From the NCBI GenBank assembly GCA_947625465.1, contig CANQOK010000019.1, positions 1-39,390 on the forward strand: 39,390 nucleotides of DNA. Direction: 5' to 3'. Positions 34,505-39,390 of the stretch are shown here, piece by piece (position 1 is the stretch's first letter; each line of letters starts with the position of its first letter). A program made the translations under genes and the position numbers. Under the pieces are notes generated by a model. It did not search any database. It was not told the DNA's origin and worked only from the letters and a program-made list of their open reading frames with translations. The DNA comes from an uncultured Lachnospiraceae bacterium (lineage in GTDB: Bacteria > Bacillota > Clostridia > Lachnospirales > Lachnospiraceae).

Positions 34505-36295
34505 ATGGAAATTACAAACGACATTCGATATGTGGGCGTCAATGACCATGAGGTGGATTTATTTGAAGGGCAGTATGTAGTAGAGAATGGAATGGCATAC
34601 AATTCCTATGTGATCCTGGATGAGAAGATCGCGGTCATGGATACGGTGGACGCCAGATTTACGCATGAGTGGCTGGATAATATTGAAAAAGTGCTGGGAA
34701 GTAAGGCGCTGGATTACCTGATCATCCAGCATATGGAGCCGGATCATTCCGCGAATATTGCGAATTTTATGAAGTTATATCAGACCACGACGATCGTTTC
34801 TTCCGCGAAGGCGTTTACGATGATGCAGCAGTTTTTCGGAACCGAGTTTGCGGACAGAAGAATTGTGGTAGGCGAAGGAGATACGCTTTCCCTCGGAAAG
34901 CACACGCTTACGTTTGTAACGGCGCCGATGGTGCACTGGCCGGAAGTGATCGTAACCTATGACAGTTATGATAAGGTACTGTTTTCCGCGGACGGCTTCG
35001 GTAAATTCGGCGCGCTGGATGTGGAAGAGGACTGGGCCTGCGAGGCACGCCGGTATTATATCGGAATCGTAGGGAAATACGGCGCGCAGGTGCAGAATCT
35101 GCTGAAGAAGGCCGCCGGGCTGGATATTCAGATCATCTGTCCGCTGCATGGGCCTGTTTTAACGGAGAATCTGGGATATTATCTGAACCTGTATCAGATC
35201 TGGTCCTCCTATGAGGTGGAATCAGAAGGAATTTTGATCGCCTATACTTCCATATACGGTCACACGAAGAAAGCGGTAGAACTGTTGGCGGAGAAACTTC
35301 GCGCGAATGGATGCCCGAAAGTGGTAGTATCGGATCTGGCACGGGACGATATGGCGGAGACGGTGGAAGACGCGTTCCGCTACGGCAAGCTGATCCTGGC
35401 GACTACTACCTATAACGCGGATATCTTCCCGTTCATGCGTGAATTTATCAATCACCTGACAGAGCGGAATTATCAGAAGCGGATGGTCGGCTTTATGGAG
35501 AACGGTTCCTGGGCGCCGCTGGCAGCGAAGACCATGAAGGAAATGTTGAGCAAGTGCAAGAATCTGGATTTTGCCGATACGACCGTTACGATCCGCTCCG
35601 CGCTGAATGATGAGAGCAAAGAGCAGATCGAGGCGCTGGCACAGGAATTCTGCCGCGACTATCTGGCACAGAATGACGATACGGCGGATAAGAATGACCT
35701 GACGGCGCTGTTCAATATCGGGTACGGCCTGTATGTGGTAACCTCCAACGACGGCAAGAAGGACAACGGCCTGATCGTCAATACCGTAACTCAGGTGACC
35801 AATACGCCGAATCAGATCGCGGTTACGATCAATAAGGAGAATTATTCCCATCACGTGATCAAGCAGACCGGCAGAATGAATGTAAACTGCCTGTCCACAG
35901 ACGCGCCGTTTTCCGTATTTGAGACCTTTGGATTCCAGAGCGGCAGAACCATGGACAAGTTTGCCAATATGGAGCCGCTGCGTTCCGATAATGGGCTGGC
36001 ATTCCTGCCCCGGTATATCAATTCCTTTATGTCTCTGAAAGTAGAGCAGTATGTAGATCTGGGGACGCACGGTATGTTTATCTGCAGTCTGACGGAATCC
36101 AGAGTGATTTCCGATGCGGAGACCATGACTTACACCTACTATCAGAACAATGTGAAGCCGAAGCCGAATACGGAAGGCAAGAAAGGCTTCGTCTGCAAGA
36201 TCTGCGGATATATTTATGAGGGAGACGTTCTGCCGGATGATTTCATCTGTCCGTTGTGCAAACACGGCGCAGCGGATTTTGAACCGATCGCATAA
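34505..36295 (+). CDS. Flavodiiron protein fused to flavin reductase and rubredoxin-like domains
   Basis: A 596-residue soluble four-domain protein that reduces O2 to water and/or NO to N2O. The MBL-type diiron domain (1-240) has ligands His76, Glu78, Asp80, His81 (QHMEPDHSA), His144, Asp163 and His215. The FMN flavodoxin domain starts near 245 (IAYTSIYGHTKKAVELL). A flavin reductase-like domain spans ~395-545. A C-terminal rubredoxin-like knuckle has Cys564, Cys567, Cys582, Cys585. The two Cys pairs are only 14 residues apart, like the short rubrerythrin type rather than classical rubredoxin. The electron chain is thus built into one chain. AAGGAG lies 8 nt before ATG 34505. Confidence 0.93.
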   Translation: MEITNDIRYVGVNDHEVDLFEGQYVVENGMAYNSYVILDEKIAVMDTVDARFTHEWLDNIEKVLGSKALDYLIIQHMEPDHSANIANFMKLYQTTTIVSSAKAFTMMQQFFGTEFADRRIVVGEGDTLSLGKHTLTFVTAPMVHWPEVIVTYDSYDKVLFSADGFGKFGALDVEEDWACEARRYYIGIVGKYGAQVQNLLKKAAGLDIQIICPLHGPVLTENLGYYLNLYQIWSSYEVESEGILIAYTSIYGHTKKAVELLAEKLRANGCPKVVVSDLARDDMAETVEDAFRYGKLILATTTYNADIFPFMREFINHLTERNYQKRMVGFMENGSWAPLAAKTMKEMLSKCKNLDFADTTVTIRSALNDESKEQIEALAQEFCRDYLAQNDDTADKNDLTALFNIGYGLYVVTSNDGKKDNGLIVNTVTQVTNTPNQIAVTINKENYSHHVIKQTGRMNVNCLSTDAPFSVFETFGFQSGRTMDKFANMEPLRSDNGLAFLPRYINSFMSLKVEQYVDLGTHGMFICSLTESRVISDAETMTYTYYQNNVKPKPNTEGKKGFVCKICGYIYEGDVLPDDFICPLCKHGAADFEPIA

Positions 36296-36300
36296 AAATT

Positions 36301-36348
36301 AAAAACGGAAATAAAAGTCGGCGTCATCTTGTAACAAAGATGACGCCG
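36301..36348 (-). terminator. Terminator of the marR-degV operon
   Basis: On the reverse strand CGGCGTCATCTT (36348-36337) pairs with AAGATGACGCCG (36330-36319) with a 6-nt loop, and a T-rich tract follows. The degV stop codon lies inside the hairpin. Confidence 0.8.
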
Positions 36349-37160
36349 AATGCTTCCGGACCGATATGGGTTCCGATCGTAGGCCCGATCTGCAGCCGCT
36401 CGGACAGCGGATACCCTTCTTTGACCAGCCTTTCTTCAAAATATTCACAGTTTTCCGTCCCATAAGAGAAAATAGGATAAACGGGAAAATCATAGTTCAA
36501 TTCAAATCCCTGCAGCTGTTTCAGAATCGCCTGAATTGCTTTGTTCCGGCCCAGCGTTTTGCCTAAAATGCCGATGACGCCCTGTTCGGTCAGAGTAATG
36601 ATCGGTTTGATATTGGCAAGATCGCCAATGGCAGCCGCCGCCTTGGGAATCCGGCCGCCCCGGCCCAGAAACTCCAGGGTATCCAGCGCGGCGATTACCT
36701 TTACATGAGATTTTAACTGTTCCACAGCTTCCGCGATCTCCCGCGCGGATCTGCCTTCATCCCGCAGCTTACACGCATAGTCGGCCATTACCTTAATGGT
36801 AAAGGTAGCGGACAGGGAATCGATCATATAAATATCGGGACAGGCAACCATATTTTTGGCAAGAAGCGCGCTCTGATAAGTTCCGCTCAGCCCCGAGGAT
36901 AACAGAATGCAGATCAGGGAATCTCCCTTTTCTTCCACATCTTCAAATATATCCAGAAACGCCTGCGGAGAGGGCTGCGAAGTCTTCGGGAAATCATTGC
37001 TTTCAGCCAGCAGCGGATAAAATTCATTCCGGTCCAGGTTAACGCCTTCGATATAATCCCGATCGCCCAGCGTAATGGTGATCGGCACCAGTTCTAAATT
37101 TTTTTCTTTCAGTTCTTCCAAACGGTAGTCGGAAGAAGAATCCACTAATATCCGTATCAT
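36324..37160 (-). CDS. DegV family fatty-acid-binding protein
   Basis: A 278-residue DegV/FakB-like protein. It begins MIRILVDSSSDYRLEEL and contains TSQPSPQAFLDIF, LSSGLSGTYQSA and DTLEFLGRGGRIPKAAAAIG, all typical. Family members bind a fatty acid and present it to the kinase FakA for incorporation into phospholipid. No FakA is in the window. It lies 22 bp after the MarR gene, suggesting the regulator responds to a lipid or related ligand. AGAGG precedes ATG 37160. Confidence 0.92.
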   Translation of the reverse strand: MIRILVDSSSDYRLEELKEKNLELVPITITLGDRDYIEGVNLDRNEFYPLLAESNDFPKTSQPSPQAFLDIFEDVEEKGDSLICILLSSGLSGTYQSALLAKNMVACPDIYMIDSLSATFTIKVMADYACKLRDEGRSAREIAEAVEQLKSHVKVIAALDTLEFLGRGGRIPKAAAAIGDLANIKPIITLTEQGVIGILGKTLGRNKAIQAILKQLQGFELNYDFPVYPIFSYGTENCEYFEERLVKEGYPLSERLQIGPTIGTHIGPEAFGVIFVTR

Positions 37161-37182
37161 ATCAACCTCTGTTCCGGAGCGT

Positions 37183-37623
37183 TTACATGAACACCGTTTC
37201 TGCCGTTTCGGCGATCAGGGTAAACAGCGCAATAATATCCGGCAATTTATCATTTCCTACTTTATCGGCAATCGCGGCAATGCAGCGTAAAACCTTCTGG
37301 TGCTGCAGTCGGTAGATCTCACTGTGCTCCATGTTGAGCGCGATCCAGACTTTCCGTTTGTCAATGGTGCTTCGGGTCCGATTGATATAGTGCTTCTCTT
37401 CCATTCGGGTTAAGGTCCGGTTCATCTGGGACTTCAGCATTTTCGTTTCTTTGCATAGATCCGTTGCCGTCATCTGACGGTCGGGATGGTAGATCTGATT
37501 CTTGTATAAAAGATTGCAGATCACAGCTTCGTTATACGGCATATCCAGTACCAGCCTGCTGTTGCTGACAGCAGAAGATAAGCGAAGCCATGCTTCCAGT
37601 GCAGCTTCCGTATCGTATTGCAT
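37183..37623 (-). CDS. MarR family transcriptional regulator
   Basis: A 146-residue winged-helix regulator. The recognition region is MTATDLCKETKMLKSQMNRT, then the wing LTRMEEKHYINRTRSTIDKRK. ATG 37623 is chosen for AGGAG 9 nt upstream; the open frame to 37734 crosses the promoter and operator. A long dyad directly upstream is the likely autoregulatory site. degV is the second gene of the operon. Confidence 0.88.
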   Translation of the reverse strand: MQYDTEAALEAWLRLSSAVSNSRLVLDMPYNEAVICNLLYKNQIYHPDRQMTATDLCKETKMLKSQMNRTLTRMEEKHYINRTRSTIDKRKVWIALNMEHSEIYRLQHQKVLRCIAAIADKVGNDKLPDIIALFTLIAETAETVFM

Positions 37624-37647
37624 TTGTTTGCTCCTGCCTTTATAAAA

Positions 37648-37680
37648 AGTATACACAGTGAACGGTTCACTATGTATACT
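37648..37680. promoter_or_regulatory. Dyad operator upstream of marR
   Basis: AGTATACACAGTGAAC (37648-37663) and GTTCACTATGTATACT (37665-37680) form a 16-bp inverted repeat with one mismatch around a single G. It abuts the -10 box and covers the transcription start, as expected for MarR autorepression. Confidence 0.75.
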
Positions 37681-37704
37681 ATTCCTCTTTTGAGAAAATG
37701 TCAA
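37676..37704 (-). promoter_or_regulatory. Promoter of marR-degV
   Basis: On the reverse strand TTGACA (37704-37699) and TAGTAT (37681-37676) with a 17-nt spacer; the -10 overlaps the operator edge. Confidence 0.65.
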
Positions 37705-37767
37705 TCGGAAAAATAAAAAAGAAGAATTTATCACAAAACAAATATTTAAATTTATATAAAAATATCA

Positions 37768-37796
37768 TTGACAATAAGTACCCATTTATATATAAT
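37768..37796 (+). promoter_or_regulatory. Consensus promoter of the Rpn-like gene
   Basis: Perfect TTGACA (37768-37773) and TATAAT (37791-37796), 17 nt apart, giving a ~78-nt leader with a 12-bp palindrome AATCTGCAGATT (37825-37836). Confidence 0.75.
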
Positions 37797-37881
37797 GTTG
37801 TTTAAATTAAAAAATAATAATTTTAATCTGCAGATTGTTATTGAAAAACGAAAGAAATTATAGTATAATAAAGGAGGTTCC

Positions 37882-38736
37882 ATGAAATGTTTTGAAGATC
37901 TGACTTTCTGCGACGACTTCATGTTCTGTAAAGTCATGGCGAACCCGGAGGTCTGCCGCGGCGTTTTAGAAGTGATCCTGGGCCGGAAGATCGCCAAGGC
38001 GAAGCTGGTCATCAGCACACAGGAGAGTATTCAGAACGCCTACGCCGCCAAGGGCGTCCGTCTGGACGTGATGGCAGATGACGAGTCGCATACGCGCTAC
38101 AATGTGGAGATGCAAGTCCAGTTGGTTCGTGCCCTGCCCAAACGCGCCCGGTATTATTCCGGGCAGATGGACTTGGATCTGCTGCGGCAGGGAATGGAAT
38201 ACGAGGAGCTGCCGGATACCATCGTGATCTTCCTCTGCATGTTCGATCCATTCGGACGCGGACGGTGTGTATATACTTTCCAAAGACAATGTCAGGAAGA
38301 GGCAGACTTGTATCTGGAAGAAGGAACAAAAATTGTATTTGTCAATGCAGGCAGGAATACGGAAGAGGCGGATCCTCTGCTGCGGGAGTTTCTTACTTAT
38401 CTGAAGTGTCCGGAACAGGTAAGCGGGAACGGCGGAGCACTGGTAGAGAAGCTGGAGCAGGAAGTAGAGAAAGTAAAGAAGGACTATCAGTCCAGGGAGG
38501 CGTATATGAAATTAGAGTTAATGATGCGGGATCGGGAGAGGGAAGGTTTTGCGCGAGGCGAGCGGTCCGGTTTTGAGAAAGGCCGACAGTCCGGCGAGCA
38601 GTCTGGTTTTGCGCGAGGCGAGCAGTCGGAACGTCAGAGAATTGCGAAAAGCCTGCTCGACCTTATCAAGCCGGAAGAGATCGCAAATTGTTTAGGGCTG
38701 CCGCTGGAGGAAGTGCTGCGGCTGGCCGGGAAGTAA
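37882..38736 (+). CDS. Rpn family / PD-(D/E)XK nuclease-type putative transposase
   Basis: A 284-residue protein of the Rpn (recombination-promoting nuclease)/PDDEXK transposase-like group. The nuclease core has Asp62 (RLDV) and Glu76-x-Gln78 (NVEMQVQ), the expected D...ExQ triad. It continues with RARYYSGQMDLDLLRQGMEY and PDTIVIFLCMFDPFG. The C-terminal third is highly charged with a GFARGE..S repeat (DNA direct repeats at 38545 and 38605), then a short helical end. AAGGAGG is 4 nt before ATG 37882. Such genes are multicopy in gut Firmicutes and duplicate their tails. It precedes the invertible-looking segment but is not itself a known invertase. Confidence 0.87.
   Translation: MKCFEDLTFCDDFMFCKVMANPEVCRGVLEVILGRKIAKAKLVISTQESIQNAYAAKGVRLDVMADDESHTRYNVEMQVQLVRALPKRARYYSGQMDLDLLRQGMEYEELPDTIVIFLCMFDPFGRGRCVYTFQRQCQEEADLYLEEGTKIVFVNAGRNTEEADPLLREFLTYLKCPEQVSGNGGALVEKLEQEVEKVKKDYQSREAYMKLELMMRDREREGFARGERSGFEKGRQSGEQSGFARGEQSERQRIAKSLLDLIKPEEIANCLGLPLEEVLRLAGK
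38545..38623 (+). repeat. 60-bp period direct repeat in the Rpn-like C-terminus
   Basis: A 19-nt sequence starting GGTTTTGCGCGAGG is present at 38545-38563 and again, identically, at 38605-38623. It encodes GFARGE twice, 20 residues apart, with a diverged middle unit (GFEKGRQS). Slippage here would change protein length in frame. Confidence 0.8.
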
Positions 38737-38758
38737 AGAGAATCATTTTTTAGGAAGA

Positions 38759-38808
38759 AAAGAGATGGTATGCAGTCAATCCATTTGGATACCATCTCTT
38801 TTTTGTTT
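38759..38808 (+). terminator. Terminator after the Rpn-like gene
   Basis: AAAGAGATGGTAT (about 38759-38771) pairs with ATACCATCTCTT (38789-38800) and is followed by TTTTGTTTTG. Confidence 0.85.
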
Positions 38809-38830
38809 TGTCGAAAAAAGCAAAAAAATA

Positions 38831-38859
38831 TCGTAGAGTGTGATACTCTACGAAAAAAT
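38831..38859 (+). repeat. Left inverted repeat of the putative invertible segment
   Basis: 29 nt beginning TCGTAGAGTGTGATACTCTA, exact reverse complement of 39248-39276. The flanking bases outside differ (AATA on the left side, AGAA beyond the right copy). Confidence 0.95.
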
Positions 38860-38865
38860 CCGCGC

Positions 38866-38895
38866 AAACGCCCATTTTACGGCGTTTTTGGTTTT
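38866..38895 (+). terminator. Terminator just inside the left inverted repeat
   Basis: AAACGCC (38866-38872), loop CATTTTAC, GGCGTTT (38881-38887), then TTGGTTTT. It would insulate the segment from rightward read-through of the Rpn-like gene. Confidence 0.6.
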
Positions 38896-38906
38896 CTTCG
38901 ACAGGA

Positions 38907-39058
38907 TTTTGACGGCGAATCTGACGGCGAATAGAAATTTTTGAGAAAGGAAACCGAAGAATCTTTCTTTACAGAATTTCCTTATTTTACGGGGGTTTGC
39001 GGTCATTTTTACATCGGTTTTCTGACGGTAATTTTGACGGCGATCCTGACGGCGAATA
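38907..39058 (+). repeat. Direct repeats with phased TGACGG motifs
   Basis: A 27-nt unit (TTTTGACGGCGA..CTGACGG..) occurs at 38907-38933 and 39032-39058, 125 bp apart, with two differences. TGACGG begins at 38910, 38922, 39023, 39035, 39047 and 39239, all on the same strand, with exact 12-bp steps inside each cluster. Flanking ATTTTACGG blocks (38875 and about 38994) suggest a diverged tandem duplication of about 120 bp. Confidence 0.85.
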
Positions 39059-39197
39059 AATAAATTTCAGCTGATTTCAGGAAAAAATACTGAGATATTT
39101 GCCAGAATAAGAAAAAGAATGTCAAGAAATGTTATATTTTGGAATATTGGCTGTTATCTAATTGCATAATTTACCAGAAATATTTTAGGGAAACAGG

Positions 39198-39226
39198 TTG
39201 ACAAGACCTGCAGATAATGATAAGAT
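39198..39226 (+). promoter_or_regulatory. Promoter inside the invertible segment, facing the NusG/LoaP-like gene
   Basis: TTGACA (39198-39203) and TAAGAT (39221-39226), 17 nt apart. Start is expected near 39233, so the right inverted repeat (39248-39276) is transcribed and can fold into a 10-bp hairpin in the mRNA leader. No T run follows it, so it is not a simple terminator. Confidence 0.75.
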
Positions 39227-39247
39227 AGCTACGAAATTTGACGGAGA

Positions 39248-39276
39248 ATTTTTTCGTAGAGTATCACACTCTACGA
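39248..39276 (-). repeat. Right inverted repeat of the putative invertible segment
   Basis: Exact reverse complement of 38831-38859. It lies between the promoter and the NusG/LoaP-like start codon, 43 bp before the ATG at 39320. Confidence 0.95.
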
Positions 39277-39319
39277 AGAAAAACTGCGAAATGGTCTAAT
39301 TCAAAGATGGGGAAATGTT

Positions 39320-39390
39320 ATGTGGTATGTCTTATATTGTCCAAACCAGAAGGAAACGGAAGTCATCCGTTCATGCAGGCGGCGTCTGAG
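39320..39390 (+). CDS. NusG-like antiterminator (LoaP type), 5' end only
   Basis: The window ends 23 codons into this gene. The peptide MWYVLYCPNQKETEVIRSCR matches the start of the NusG N-terminal (NGN) domain (MWYV followed by a K-E-x-E/V helix). Specialised NusG paralogues such as LoaP in Firmicutes, and UpxY in Bacteroides, bind RNA polymerase and stop premature termination in long operons for polysaccharides or natural products. A promoter within an invertible-looking segment lies 94 bp upstream and GGGGAA at 39309-39314 may be its ribosome site. The short length leaves some doubt between LoaP and other NusG relatives; housekeeping nusG would normally sit beside secE. Confidence 0.72.
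   Translation, partial: MWYVLYCPNQKETEVIRSCRRRL

Larger units (their letters stand above)
38831..39276. repeat. Putative invertible promoter segment (inverton)
   Basis: Two identical 29-nt sequences in opposite orientation, 38831-38859 and 39248-39276, bound a 388-bp non-coding segment. Each repeat is itself a dyad with arms TCGTAGAGT and ACTCTACGA around an asymmetric 5-nt core (GTGAT on the left, ATCAC on the right). That layout fits a recombinase site with a directional crossover core. The enclosed DNA contains a terminator, repeated TGACGG motifs and a strong promoter pointing right at a NusG/LoaP-like gene. Inversion would turn that promoter away. No recombinase gene is visible in the window. 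Confidence 0.7.

Noticed and set aside
35222-36265. 347-codon open frame on the reverse strand
   Set aside because: Fully antisense to the flavodiiron gene and a by-product of its codon use.
37841-37869. Second promoter TTGAAA-N17-TATAAT before the Rpn-like gene
   Set aside because: Its start point would fall at or after the ribosome site at 37871-37877, so it would give a leaderless or unusable mRNA; the promoter at 37768 is better.
38831-38859. Left inverted repeat read as an ordinary terminator
   Set aside because: Although As/Ts flank the hairpin, an exact inverted copy 388 bp away with no T run after it points to a recombination site instead.
39097-39125. Reverse-strand promoter inside the invertible segment
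   Set aside because: TTGACA is present at 39125-39120 but no acceptable -10 box lies 16-18 nt away.

Overview
The window looks like chromosomal DNA of a strictly anaerobic Gram-positive Clostridia, most likely a gut Lachnospiraceae-type organism. Supporting signs are strong sigma-A style promoters (TTGACA-N17-TATAAT), AGGAGG ribosome binding sites, a CIRCE/HrcA-type heat-shock operator, a flavodiiron oxygen/NO-detoxifying protein, a ferredoxin-type aldo/keto reductase, HD-GYP signalling and AzlCD. The species cannot be fixed from this sequence.

Layout: (1) 1-12.2 kb is an AT-rich accessory, defence-like region. It holds an unrecognised leftward gene, then a three-part protein (WYL-like domain, SF1 helicase, DUF2726 nuclease-like domain) behind a promoter whose -10 box is covered by a perfect dyad. 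A P-loop kinase-like ATPase, a frame-disrupted PqqD-like gene and two tiny ORFs follow. It ends with a complete four-gene Wadjet anti-plasmid operon (jetABCD) closed by a terminator. (2) 12.3-15.8 kb returns to housekeeping-type DNA: CIRCE-controlled hsp20, azlCD, an upp gene broken by one missing base, and an MBL-fold hydrolase. (3) 15.8-22.8 kb carries a leftward MacB-like ABC transporter and a divergent SbcD/SbcC-like (YhaO/YhaN-type) pair. (4) 22.8-25.7 kb has an XRE regulator, an SLC13/ArsB-NhaD-type permease coupled to a cytidylate-kinase-like protein, and a small unknown gene. A nearly identical 21-nt motif precedes the XRE gene and the small gene. (5) 25.7-29.8 kb is a three-gene phosphorelay (Hpt, HD-GYP response regulator, hybrid histidine kinase). 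(6) 29.9-34.4 kb is a cytoplasmic glycan-processing cluster (DUF2264, heparinase II/III-like, 4Fe-4S aldo/keto reductase), followed by a four-domain flavodiiron protein. (7) 36.3-37.7 kb is a leftward marR-degV operon with a long dyad operator. (8) 37.8-39.4 kb has an Rpn/PD-(D/E)XK nuclease gene, then a non-coding segment bounded by two identical 29-nt inverted repeats, then the start of a NusG/LoaP-like antiterminator gene cut by the window edge.

The most notable structure is the last one. The inverted repeats (38831-38859 and 39248-39276) enclose a strong promoter aimed at the NusG/LoaP-like gene, an inward terminator and six same-strand TGACGG motifs, some exactly 12 bp apart. This is the architecture of a phase-variable invertible promoter controlling a long antiterminator-dependent operon, probably surface polysaccharide or specialised metabolism, though the operon lies outside the window. 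In the present orientation the switch would be ON.

Apparent frameshifts in upp and in the PqqD-like gene are all explained by single missing bases next to C residues, so residual assembly error must be considered alongside true gene decay.
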